A stretch of 24,910 nucleotides of DNA, taken from NCBI GenBank assembly GCA_036524775.1, contig DATDBO010000016.1:1-24910 (forward strand). The letters run 5' to 3'. The notes under the pieces were generated by a model, which saw only the letters and a program-made list of their open reading frames with translations, was not told the DNA's origin and searched no databases. Origin of the DNA: VRUE01 sp036524775. Its GTDB lineage: Bacteria; Actinomycetota; Thermoleophilia; Solirubrobacterales; 70-9. Each line of letters begins with the position of its first letter. Position 1 is the stretch's first letter. Positions 6,188 to 13,160 of the stretch are shown piece after piece. The translations under genes and the position numbers were made by a program.

Positions 6188-8580
6188 GCGCCGCCCTCGG
6201 CAGCGCCGCCCTGGCGCTCGCCTTCCTCACCGCGCTCGGCGCCGCAGCCATGGCGCTGCTCGGGCGGGGCGAGCAGCGCCAGGTCGACCGCTCGCGCCGC
6301 GCCGTCTACGGGCTTTGCGCGCTGCTCACCCTCTGCGTCGTCCTGATCGAGGTCGCCTTCGCCGGCGACGACTTCTCCTTCCGCATCGTCCAGCAGCACT
6401 CCTCGATCGAGACGCCCGCCTTCTACAAGCTGGCGGCGATGTGGTCGAGCCAGGAGGGCTCGCTGCTGCTCTGGGCCTGGGTGCTCTCGATCGCCGCCTC
6501 GCTGGCGCTCTACGCGACGCGCGGCAAGCTGCGCGAGATCGTCCCCTGGGCAACCGCCGTGATGGCCGGTATCGCCGCCTTCTTCACGGGACTGATGCTC
6601 TTCGCCGGCGGCGTCAACCCCTTTGCCACGCTCAGCCCGGCGCCGGTCGACGGGGTGGGCCTCAACCCGCTGCTCCAACACCCGAGCATGATGATCCACC
6701 CGCCGATGCTCTACTCGGGGTACGTCGCCTTCACGATCCCCTTCGCCTTCGCGATCGGCGCCCTGATCGCCCGCCGTCTCGACGCCGCCTGGATCCGCTC
6801 GACCCGACGCTTCGCGCTGATCGCCTGGGCCTTTCTCGGCCTCGGCCTGCTGCTCGGCGCGCGCTGGTCCTACACCGAGCTCGGCTGGGGCGGTTACTGG
6901 GCTTGGGACCCGGTCGAGAACGCGGCGCTGATGCCGTGGCTGACCGGCACCGCGTTCCTGCACTCGATCATGGTCCAGGAGAAGCGCGGCATCCTGAAGG
7001 TCTGGAACGCGAGCCTGATCGTCGCCACCTTCAGCCTGGCGCTGCTCGGCACCTTCCTCGTCCGCTCCGGCGTGCTGCAGTCGATCCATGCCTTCGGCGA
7101 CAGCACCGTCGGCCCCTACATCCTCGGCCTGATCGCGGTCGTGCTGGTCGGCTCGACCGCGCTGATCGTCTCGCGCCTCGACGACCTGCGCTCGGAGAAG
7201 CGGATCGACTCGCTCGCCTCGCGCGAGTCCGTCTTCCTGGTCAACAACCTGCTGCTGGTCGCGCTCACGGCGACGATCTTCTGGGGCACCTTCTTCCCGC
7301 TGATCTCGGAGCTGTTCACGGGGGAGAGGGCCTCGCTGGCGGCGCCGTGGTTCGACCGCTACACGACGCCGTTGGCGATCGGGCTGGTGCTCTTCGCCGG
7401 GATCGGGCCGCTGCTCGCCTGGCGGCGGATCAGCTGGGCCTCGGCGAAGCGGGTCTTCCTCGCGCCGGGGATCGTCGCCCTGGCTACGGGGCTCGGCCTG
7501 GCGCTATTCACCGACGCGACCGACTCGCTCTGGGCGCTCGCCCTCTTCGCTTTCGCCGCCTTCGCCTTGACCGGGCTGGCGCAGGAGTTCTGGCGCGGCG
7601 CGACGGCACGGCGCTCGCTGAGCGGCGGCTCGACCGCCGCCGCTCTGGCCGGGGTCGTCTCGCGCAACCGCCGCCGCTACGGCGGCTACGTCGTCCACGC
7701 CGGCATCGTCGTGCTGTTGATCGGCGTCGCAGCCTCCTCGAGCTTCCAGACCAACCGCGACCTGCGCCTGGCGCCTGGCGAGAGCGCGGTCGTCGACGGC
7801 CGTACGGTCACCTACGAGCGCCCGACGGTGGGCGTCGACTCCAACGCGATCTCCCTCGGTGCGGTGCTGCGCGTCGAAGAGGACGGCGAGGCCTTCCGCC
7901 TGCGCCCCAGCCGGCGCTACTTCCGCCCGAGCGGGGTGGAGGGGGGACCGCTGGCGAGCTACTTCCAGGGCGAGGCGACGAGCGAGGTCGACCTCGAGCC
8001 CGGCCCGGGGGAGGACTTCTGGAGCGCCGTGCAGCCGAACATCGCCGACCTGCTGGGGCGTGTGCGCGCGGCCGACGCCGGCTTCGGCGCCTGCGTCTCC
8101 GGCGCTCCGGGAACGCCGCCGCAGTGCCGCGCCGTCGCGCGTCTGATGCGGGCCGCCGCCGCCGATCCCCGCCTGCAGCCGGTCGCCCTGGCCCAGATCG
8201 AGAGCCTGCAGGCGGCCACGGCCGAGCGCTTGGCCGGCAGCTACCTGAACGACGAGGTGCCGGCGACCTTCCGCGTCATCGTCGACCCGCTCGTCACCTG
8301 GATCTGGATCGGCGGCCTGATCGCCCTCAGCGGCGCCCTGCTCGCCGTCTGGCCGGCCCGCAGCGCGCGCCGCCGCCCGGCGCCCGACACCGAGCTGGAG
8401 GCGCTGAAGGAGGCGAAGTACCGCGAGATCCGCGACGCCGAGCTCGACCACGCCGCCGGCAAGCTCTCCGACGAGGACTTCGCCCTGCTCGACGCCGAGC
8501 TGCGCAAGGAGGCGGTCGAGATCCTCGACCGAGAAAACGGCAACCGGACGGCCGCTCCGAGGCCCACCGAGCCGGTCTAG
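6184..8580 (+). CDS. ccmF: Cytochrome c haem lyase subunit CcmF with C-terminal tail
   Basis: A 798-residue polytopic membrane protein that, with CcmE and CcmH, attaches haem to apocytochrome c on the outer face. The tryptophan-rich WWD signature is WGGYWAWDPVEN at 235-246. Histidine candidates for haem ligation are His166 and His172 (LQHPSMMIHPPMLYSGY), His260 (FLHSIM) and His302 (SIHAFGDS). A large outer loop lies between the transmembrane helix near 510-525 and the last helix (TWIWIGGLIALSGALLAVW). At about 150 residues over the usual length, it carries extra sequence in that loop and a charged cytoplasmic tail from residue 735 (EAKYREIRDAELDHAAGKLS), which resembles the N-terminal helical motif of CcmI-type proteins. 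ccmA-D, G and H are not in the window. Confidence 0.93.
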   Translation: MSAALGSAALALAFLTALGAAAMALLGRGEQRQVDRSRRAVYGLCALLTLCVVLIEVAFAGDDFSFRIVQQHSSIETPAFYKLAAMWSSQEGSLLLWAWVLSIAASLALYATRGKLREIVPWATAVMAGIAAFFTGLMLFAGGVNPFATLSPAPVDGVGLNPLLQHPSMMIHPPMLYSGYVAFTIPFAFAIGALIARRLDAAWIRSTRRFALIAWAFLGLGLLLGARWSYTELGWGGYWAWDPVENAALMPWLTGTAFLHSIMVQEKRGILKVWNASLIVATFSLALLGTFLVRSGVLQSIHAFGDSTVGPYILGLIAVVLVGSTALIVSRLDDLRSEKRIDSLASRESVFLVNNLLLVALTATIFWGTFFPLISELFTGERASLAAPWFDRYTTPLAIGLVLFAGIGPLLAWRRISWASAKRVFLAPGIVALATGLGLALFTDATDSLWALALFAFAAFALTGLAQEFWRGATARRSLSGGSTAAALAGVVSRNRRRYGGYVVHAGIVVLLIGVAASSSFQTNRDLRLAPGESAVVDGRTVTYERPTVGVDSNAISLGAVLRVEEDGEAFRLRPSRRYFRPSGVEGGPLASYFQGEATSEVDLEPGPGEDFWSAVQPNIADLLGRVRAADAGFGACVSGAPGTPPQCRAVARLMRAAAADPRLQPVALAQIESLQAATAERLAGSYLNDEVPATFRVIVDPLVTWIWIGGLIALSGALLAVWPARSARRRPAPDTELEALKEAKYREIRDAELDHAAGKLSDEDFALLDAELRKEAVEILDRENGNRTAAPRPTEPV

Positions 8581-8583
8581 ACT
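8578..8583 (+). promoter_or_regulatory. TAGACT -10 box built on the ccmF stop codon
   Basis: The ccmF stop TAG (8578-8580) forms the first half of TAGACT, which fits TANNNT and ends 9 nt before the protease ATG at 8593. No Shine-Dalgarno is present in the 12-bp spacer. This suggests a separate, near-leaderless promoter rather than read-through from ccm. Confidence 0.4.
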
Positions 8584-8592
8584 CTCGCCGCC

Positions 8593-9561
8593 ATGGGTGC
8601 ATCGCGATACCTGTTTCGCTCCGCCCTGGTCTCGTTGTTGGCGGGGTTGGCGATGCTCGGCCCGGCCCCGGCGGCGCCTGCTACCGAGTCGTGGCGGGCG
8701 CCTTCCTCTGCGACGCCGCGCCAAGCCCAGCGTTTCTGGACCCCGTCCCGCATGCGGGCGGCAAAGCCCCTGCAAGCCCCGCGAGGGGGGAGCGGAGGCC
8801 TCGCCTCTGCGTCCGCTGCACCGGCGGGCGACGCGAAGGCAGTGGACGAAGTCGAACGAGCCCTCTCTGACTTCGCCGAAGTGTCGGATCCGACCGCGCC
8901 CGGCTTCAGGCAGAACGGCGTCATCTTCATATCCGACGGGTTCGAGCTCGGTCGCTGCTCGGGCACCTCGGTCAACGCACCCAACCTCAGCCTGGTCTTC
9001 ACCGCCGGCCACTGCGTCAACGACGGTGGACGGGGCGCCTGGTTCAACCGCGATTGGGTCTTCGTCCCCGGCTACCACGACGGCGTGCGCCCGTTTGGGG
9101 TCTTCGCCGCCAAGTGGCTGGGCACGACCGAGGATTGGATCGAGGAAAGCAGCCCCAACGCCGACGTCGGCGTCGCCGTGGTTTCGCGCAACGAACGAGG
9201 CCGGCGCCTTGGCGCGGTCGTGGGCGGTTACGACATCGCTTGGAATCGTCCCCCGCGCCAGGTATTCGACATCCACGGTTACCCCGCCGAAGCGCCGTTC
9301 GACGGAGCCGGCCAGAGAATCTGCTCCGCCACTCCGTTCCTCGGTCACGACCTGGCCTCGTTCCTCTTTCTTGGGCCGCTCAACCTGGCGGCTCGGTGCA
9401 GCGTCGCGGGCGGGGCGTCGGGCGGCGCCTGGACGATCGAAGGCGACACCTTGAACAGCGTCACCAGCTATGCCTACGAAGACGACATGACGACCGATTT
9501 CGGCCCCTATTTCGGCGATGCGGTGCGGGCTCTGTATCGCCGTGCGTCGCAGGTGAGATGA
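8593..9561 (+). CDS. Secreted trypsin-like serine protease
   Basis: A 322-residue exported S1-fold peptidase. It has a signal peptide (1-28, LVSLLAGLAMLGPAPAAPA), a low-complexity pro-region (about 29-100), then the protease domain. The triad is visible: His140 in FTAGHC, Asp191 in NADVGVAVV, and Ser276 in AGGASGGAW. Cys122 and Cys141 are placed like the disulfide that flanks the active-site His; Cys244 and Cys269 may form a second bond. The GASGG active-site motif and VGVAVV strand fit the glutamyl-endopeptidase/V8-like branch better than classical trypsin, but specificity cannot be read. The ATG is preceded by a -10-like box rather than an SD. Its stop overlaps the start of the next secreted protein (ATGA, 9558-9561), so the two are made together. 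Confidence 0.88.
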   Translation: MGASRYLFRSALVSLLAGLAMLGPAPAAPATESWRAPSSATPRQAQRFWTPSRMRAAKPLQAPRGGSGGLASASAAPAGDAKAVDEVERALSDFAEVSDPTAPGFRQNGVIFISDGFELGRCSGTSVNAPNLSLVFTAGHCVNDGGRGAWFNRDWVFVPGYHDGVRPFGVFAAKWLGTTEDWIEESSPNADVGVAVVSRNERGRRLGAVVGGYDIAWNRPPRQVFDIHGYPAEAPFDGAGQRICSATPFLGHDLASFLFLGPLNLAARCSVAGGASGGAWTIEGDTLNSVTSYAYEDDMTTDFGPYFGDAVRALYRRASQVR

Positions 9562-10634
9562 GGACGCTCGCCGCGATCGTCGGGCTCGCCGCCGTGGGCC
9601 TCGCCTGCGCCCCCGCGGCGACTGCCGTCGCACATGGGACGTCGTCGCCGCGGGCGTTGCTCGCCGGCATCGCCCAGCTGGACGATCAGCTGGCCCTGCT
9701 GGGCAGCTCGTCGGACGCTGGCCGCTCAGACGAGGACGATCTGCTTGCGATCAGGTTCGTCAACCACGACGGCTACACGTTCAGGCTCTTCGCCTTTAGT
9801 CAGACGGTCGTTCTGTCCGTGATCCGCCGCGATCGCAAGACGCGGCCGTCGAGCACCACCTATCTCGCCCGCGGGGTCGTCACGTCAAGCTCGATCGAGG
9901 CTTCGTTCGGCGATCGCGGTCGGGTTTCGCTTCGGTTCAGGCCGTCGCGCCGACCGGCTCGGGCCACTCGACGGGTCAAGTGCACGAAGTCGGGCAACCC
10001 GGTTGCGGCCCACCTCGGCCTCTTCGTCGGCACTCTTCGCTTTCGCGGCGAAGGGGGGTACACGAGCGCCGAGGTCCAACGCGTACACGGCGGCTCGCTC
10101 GATCCCGCCGCGTTCGTCGCCTGTCAGGTCCAGGCCATAGCCCCTCCTCGACAAGGCTCGCCCTCGCCGCCGGGCCGGCAGCCTTCGGGCCTCGCAACCT
10201 TGCGGAATTACGTCGAGGACTTCGGCAAAGACCCGCCTGAGATCCCCGGGGTCGATACCCGGCCCTCGGAGCGCGAGGAAACCACCGCTCTCATCGCCCA
10301 CCGCAAAACCCCCCTGACGCGGACGGTCTTCGTGGCGTTGAACCGCGGCCAGGGACAGGCTCGCTTCCTCGCCCTCGATGCCGGGGTCGACGGCTCGCTT
10401 GGCATCCTCCGCTTCGTCTCGGTTCCGGCTCCCGTGGCTGCCTTCCGCACCGAGGACACGTTGTCCGGGGCCTCCGTCAGTCCGCCTTCCCCATTCAGCG
10501 GCACCGCCATCTTCCAGCACGGCGGCGGCAGAGAGAAGAGCTTCGCCGGCTCGCTTGCCGTCTCTTTCCTCGGCGCCCCGGGCGTGCCCCTGGCCGACTC
10601 GACGTTTGAAACCCTGCTTCTGCGCGGCCGGTAA
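9558..10634 (+). CDS. Secreted hypothetical protein coupled to the protease
   Basis: A 358-residue exported protein of unrecognised family. A signal peptide covers residues 1-25 (MRTLAAIVGLAAVGLACAPA). The mature part looks beta-rich: an N-terminal domain (IRFVNHDGYTFRLFAFSQTVVLSVIRRDR), a basic patch (RFRPSRRPARATRRVKC), the segment LGLFVGTLRFRGEGGYTSAEV, then a second beta domain after a proline-rich linker (APPRQGSPSPPGRQPSG). The start is fixed by the 4-bp ATGA overlap with the protease stop, a sign of coupled translation. A role as substrate, inhibitor or partner of the protease is possible but only inferred from the coupling. It ends 23 bp before the convergent secG. Confidence 0.75.
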   Translation: MRTLAAIVGLAAVGLACAPAATAVAHGTSSPRALLAGIAQLDDQLALLGSSSDAGRSDEDDLLAIRFVNHDGYTFRLFAFSQTVVLSVIRRDRKTRPSSTTYLARGVVTSSSIEASFGDRGRVSLRFRPSRRPARATRRVKCTKSGNPVAAHLGLFVGTLRFRGEGGYTSAEVQRVHGGSLDPAAFVACQVQAIAPPRQGSPSPPGRQPSGLATLRNYVEDFGKDPPEIPGVDTRPSEREETTALIAHRKTPLTRTVFVALNRGQGQARFLALDAGVDGSLGILRFVSVPAPVAAFRTEDTLSGASVSPPSPFSGTAIFQHGGGREKSFAGSLAVSFLGAPGVPLADSTFETLLLRGR

Positions 10635-10657
10635 GCCCGGCCTGCGGCTTAGGCCCC

Positions 10658-10882
10658 TTAGATCTTCAGCAGTACCAGGGTGTTGACGACGAAGAGGACC
10701 GCGAAGAAGATCGTCGCCCGGTCCAGGTTGCGCTCGACCATCGAGCCGCCGCCGAAGGAGCTGCCCCCGCCGCCGATGCCGAAGGCGCCGGAGAGGCCGG
10801 CGTCTTTGCCCGAGTGCAGGAGCACGAGGAAGATCACGATGCCGGCGATGATCACCTGAAGGAATGCCAAGAAGGTGTACAC
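10658..10882 (-). CDS. secG: Preprotein translocase subunit SecG
   Basis: A 74-residue inner-membrane protein, the non-essential third subunit of the SecYEG channel, which aids SecA-driven export. Two transmembrane helices are clear (2-24 FLAFLQVIIAGIVIFLVLL and about 54-73). Between them is the typical Gly/Ser-rich loop (GAFGIGGGGSSFGGGS) and the family motif LLHSGKDAGLSGAFG. The start is GTG 10882. TACCAT (10890-10895 on the minus strand) sits 7 nt before it, so the gene may be leaderless. It stands alone here, facing away from the alkB operon and towards the secreted-protein pair. Confidence 0.95.
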   Translation of the reverse strand: MYTFLAFLQVIIAGIVIFLVLLHSGKDAGLSGAFGIGGGGSSFGGGSMVERNLDRATIFFAVLFVVNTLVLLKI

Positions 10883-10889
10883 GCGCCGG

Positions 10890-10895
10890 ATGGTA
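10890..10895 (-). promoter_or_regulatory. TACCAT -10 box abutting the secG start
   Basis: Read on the minus strand, TACCAT ends 7 nt before the secG GTG with no Shine-Dalgarno between. By the rnpB spacing in this window, transcription would begin 1 nt before the start codon. Confidence 0.4.
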
Positions 10896-10965
10896 GCGAG
10901 GCCCGGCGTGTCCAGTCTTCGCCGGCGCCGCCCGGTCGAGCAGGGTGCCGATAGACAGAACTCAT

Positions 10966-11020
10966 GTTCGTGTTGCGTTAGTTGACAAATAAGGCTAGTA
11001 TGTCAATTACGCGGACGAAC
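10966..11020. promoter_or_regulatory. 55-bp dyad operator over the alkB promoter
   Basis: Three nested inverted-repeat blocks share one centre. GTTCGT (10966-10971), GCGT (10975-10978) and TTGACA (10982-10987) on the left match TGTCAA (11001-11006), ACGC (11009-11012) and ACGAAC (11015-11020) on the right. The spacers are 3 nt on the left and 2 nt on the right, with 13 bp in the middle. It overlaps the best promoter, so it is probably an operator for the TetR protein encoded at the end of the operon. Confidence 0.65.
10973..11001 (+). promoter_or_regulatory. Candidate alkB promoter TTGCGT-N17-TAGTAT
   Basis: TTGCGT (10973-10978) and TAGTAT (10996-11001) are separated by exactly 17 bp. Both hexamers overlap arms of the dyad, so a protein bound there would exclude RNA polymerase. 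TTGACA (10982-10987) looks like a better -35 by sequence, but no good -10 lies 16-18 bp after it. Confidence 0.5.
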
Positions 11021-11035
11021 TTCGGCGATCTGACA

Positions 11036-11041
11036 AGGAGG
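11036..11041 (+). promoter_or_regulatory. alkB ribosome binding site
   Basis: AGGAGG lies 9 nt before ATG 11051 and only 3 nt before ATG 11045, which favours 11051 as the start. Confidence 0.7.
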
Positions 11042-11050
11042 AGCATGCCC

Positions 11051-12250
11051 ATGGAGGCAGCTGCGCACGAGCACCATCACCACCACGGCCCCGGCGTCGA
11101 GCTGAACCCGGCGGGGTGGACGGACACGAAGCGCTACGCCTGGCTTTTGGGGCTGATCGTGCCGCTGCTGCCCTTCATCGCCTGGGCCTCGGTCGAGCTG
11201 ACCGGGCTCGGCGTCTTCTGGTTCTTCGGCCCGTTCCTCGTCTACGTGATCTTCCCGGTGCTCGACGTCATCGTCGGCATGGACTCCGAGAACCCGCCCG
11301 ACAGCACCATCAAGTGGCTCGAACAGGACCGCTACTACCGCTGGTGCACCTACGTCTTCATCCCGATCCAATACGCCGGCCTCGTCTTCGCCTGTTGGCT
11401 CTGGGCGGACGGCGGCCTGTCGACCGTCGACAGCATCGGCCTCGCGCTGACGATGGCGATGGTCGCCGGGATCGCGATCAACACCGCGCACGAGCTCGGC
11501 CACAAGCGCGCCTCCCTGGAGAAGTGGCTGAGCAAGGTGGCGCTGGCGCAGAGCGGCTACGGCCACTTCTTCATCGAGCACAACCGCGGCCACCATGTCC
11601 GCGTCGCCACCCCCGAGGACCCGGCCAGCGCCCGCCTGGGAGAGAGCTTCTGGGCCTTCCTGCCGCGCACCGTCTCCGGCAGCGTCGGCTCGGCCTGGGG
11701 GATCGAGCGCGAGCGCCTCGGCCGCACGGGTCGCTCGGTCTGGTCGATCCACAACGACATCCTGCAGGCCTGGGCGATGACGGTCGGCCTGTTCGCCCTC
11801 TTGACGATCGTCTTCGGCCCGGTGGTCCTGCCCTACCTCTTGATCCAGGCCGTGCTCGGCTTCTCGCTGCTCGAGGTCGTCAACTACCTCGAGCACTACG
11901 GCCTGCTGCGCCAGAAGAAAGAGGACGGGCGCTACGAACGCTGCCTCCCCCAGCACAGCTGGAACAGCAACAACGTCGCCTCCAACGTGCTGCTCTACCA
12001 CCTGCAGCGCCACAGTGACCACCACGCCAACCCGACCCGCCGCTACCAGGCGCTGCGCCACGTCGAGGAAGCGCCGCAGCTGCCCACCGGCTACGCGGGG
12101 ATGATCGTGCTCGCTTGGATCCCGCCGATCTGGCGCCGGGTGATGGACCGCCGCCTGCTCGAGCACTACGGCGGCGACCTCAGCCGCGCCAACATCCAGC
12201 CGCGGGCGCGGCGTCGGGTGCTGGCCCGCTACGGCGGGGCAGGCGCGTGA
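11051..12250 (+). CDS. alkB: Alkane 1-monooxygenase AlkB
   Basis: A 399-residue membrane non-haem di-iron hydroxylase that oxidises terminal carbons of n-alkanes to 1-alkanols with O2 and electrons from rubredoxin. The histidine boxes are all present: HELGH (147-151), EHNRGHH (177-182), LQRHSDHH (318-325), plus the NYLEHYGL signature (278-285). About six membrane helices are seen (for example 31-49, 54-75, 100-118, 128-146, 240-258, 260-277). The N-terminus carries a natural His-rich run (His6, His8-12). The stop overlaps the rubredoxin start (GTGA), so the electron donor is translationally coupled. Gene order alkB-rubredoxin-TetR matches the alkane operons of Rhodococcus and mycobacteria. 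Chain-length range cannot be read safely. Confidence 0.95.
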   Translation: MEAAAHEHHHHHGPGVELNPAGWTDTKRYAWLLGLIVPLLPFIAWASVELTGLGVFWFFGPFLVYVIFPVLDVIVGMDSENPPDSTIKWLEQDRYYRWCTYVFIPIQYAGLVFACWLWADGGLSTVDSIGLALTMAMVAGIAINTAHELGHKRASLEKWLSKVALAQSGYGHFFIEHNRGHHVRVATPEDPASARLGESFWAFLPRTVSGSVGSAWGIERERLGRTGRSVWSIHNDILQAWAMTVGLFALLTIVFGPVVLPYLLIQAVLGFSLLEVVNYLEHYGLLRQKKEDGRYERCLPQHSWNSNNVASNVLLYHLQRHSDHHANPTRRYQALRHVEEAPQLPTGYAGMIVLAWIPPIWRRVMDRRLLEHYGGDLSRANIQPRARRRVLARYGGAGA

Positions 12251-12423
12251 GCGCCTTCCGCTGCCCCTCCTGCGGCTACGTCTACGACGAGGAGGCGGGG
12301 CACCCGCGCGAGGGCTTCCCGCCCGGCACGCCCTGGAGTGAGGTGCCCGACGAGTGGCACTGCCCCGACTGCGGGGTCAGGGACAAGGTGGATTTCGAGC
12401 CGGTTTCCGGCGAGGGCAAGTGA
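12247..12423 (+). CDS. Rubredoxin (alkane hydroxylase electron donor)
   Basis: A 58-residue one-iron electron carrier that passes electrons from a rubredoxin reductase to AlkB. The two iron-binding knuckles are CPSCGYVYDEEAGHP near the start and CPDCGVRDKVDFE near the end. Between them are the conserved PGTPWSEVPDEWHCP residues. GTG 12247 is chosen because it forms a GTGA overlap with the alkB stop and puts the first Cys at the usual position. The gene ends in another GTGA overlap with the regulator. No rubredoxin reductase is present in the window, so it must be encoded elsewhere. Confidence 0.95.
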   Translation: MSAFRCPSCGYVYDEEAGHPREGFPPGTPWSEVPDEWHCPDCGVRDKVDFEPVSGEGK

Positions 12424-13052
12424 CCACCTCCGCCGGCACCATGCCCGCCGTGGAGGCGCGCACGCCATACCCGCAGGCGGCTCGGCAGCTGCTGCGCGAG
12501 ACCCTCTTCGCCGCCGCGCGCGACGAGGTGCAGCAGCGGCCCTGGTCGGAGATCACGATGGCCGAGATCGCCGCCGCCGCCGGCGTCAGCCGCCAGACCC
12601 TCTACAAGGAGTTCGGCAGCCGCAACGAGTTCGCCCAGGCGCTGGTCATCCACGAGGGCGAACGCTTCCTCGACGCGGTCGACGCCTCGGTGCGCGAGCA
12701 CCTCGACGACCCGCGCGCGGCCGTCGGCGCCGCCTTGGAGACCTTCCTTCGCACCGCCGGAGAGGATCCGCTGGTCCGCATCCTGCTCAGCGACGACGGC
12801 TCCGCCGGCCTGCTGCCCTTCGTGACCACGCAGGGAGCGCCGGTGGTGCAGTGGGCGACCGCCCGCCTGACGGCGACGATCGAGCAGGGCTGGCCGCAGG
12901 CGCCGCCCCCCAAAGCCCGCCTGCTCGCCGAGGCGCTGGTTCGCCTCGCGATCAGCCACGTCACCTCCCCCGGCGACTCCCCCGAGGCCACCGCCGCCCA
13001 GGCGGGTGAGCTGCTCGGCCCCTTCATCGACGAGGCGCTGGGCCGCAAGTAG
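12420..13052 (+). CDS. TetR-family regulator of the alkane operon
   Basis: A 210-residue TetR repressor. The N-terminal DNA-binding domain (about 20-70) shows the family pattern: LFAAARDEVQQRPWSEITMAEIAAAAGVSRQTLYKEFGSRNEF, with the recognition helix GVSRQTLYKEF. The rest is an all-helical ligand and dimer domain. The start GTG 12420 overlaps the rubredoxin stop by GTGA; ATG 12441 is an alternative that drops seven residues. By position it equals AlkU/AlkX of actinobacterial alkB operons, which represses its own operon and is released by fatty-acid type ligands. The long dyad at 10966-11020 is its likely operator. Ligand and operator are inferences. Confidence 0.88.
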   Translation: MTTSAGTMPAVEARTPYPQAARQLLRETLFAAARDEVQQRPWSEITMAEIAAAAGVSRQTLYKEFGSRNEFAQALVIHEGERFLDAVDASVREHLDDPRAAVGAALETFLRTAGEDPLVRILLSDDGSAGLLPFVTTQGAPVVQWATARLTATIEQGWPQAPPPKARLLAEALVRLAISHVTSPGDSPEATAAQAGELLGPFIDEALGRK

Positions 13053-13160
13053 AGCCCGCCGCGGGCGCCGCCCTATCCTGCTGCGATCGGCGCTTCGATT
13101 CAAAGCCACCCGGGGTCGCCGGCCGAGCGCGCGGCTGCGGGCAAGGCCGCGCGCGCGGAG

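Noticed and set aside
7504..9633. A 709-codon minus-strand frame across ccmF and the protease
   Set aside because: It spans two well-supported genes on the opposite strand and has shadow-like composition with no recognisable motif.
10982..10987. TTGACA as the alkB -35 element
   Set aside because: No acceptable -10 lies 16-18 bp downstream; it is better explained as the inner arm of the dyad.
10982..11050. Extension of AlkB to an upstream TTG/ATG
   Set aside because: The added codons cross the operator and promoter, and the AGGAGG SD is correctly spaced only for ATG 11051.
11066..11086. Polyhistidine run as a sign of cloning-vector sequence
   Set aside because: It lies within a native alkB with a normal operator, SD and operon context; no vector sequence surrounds it.
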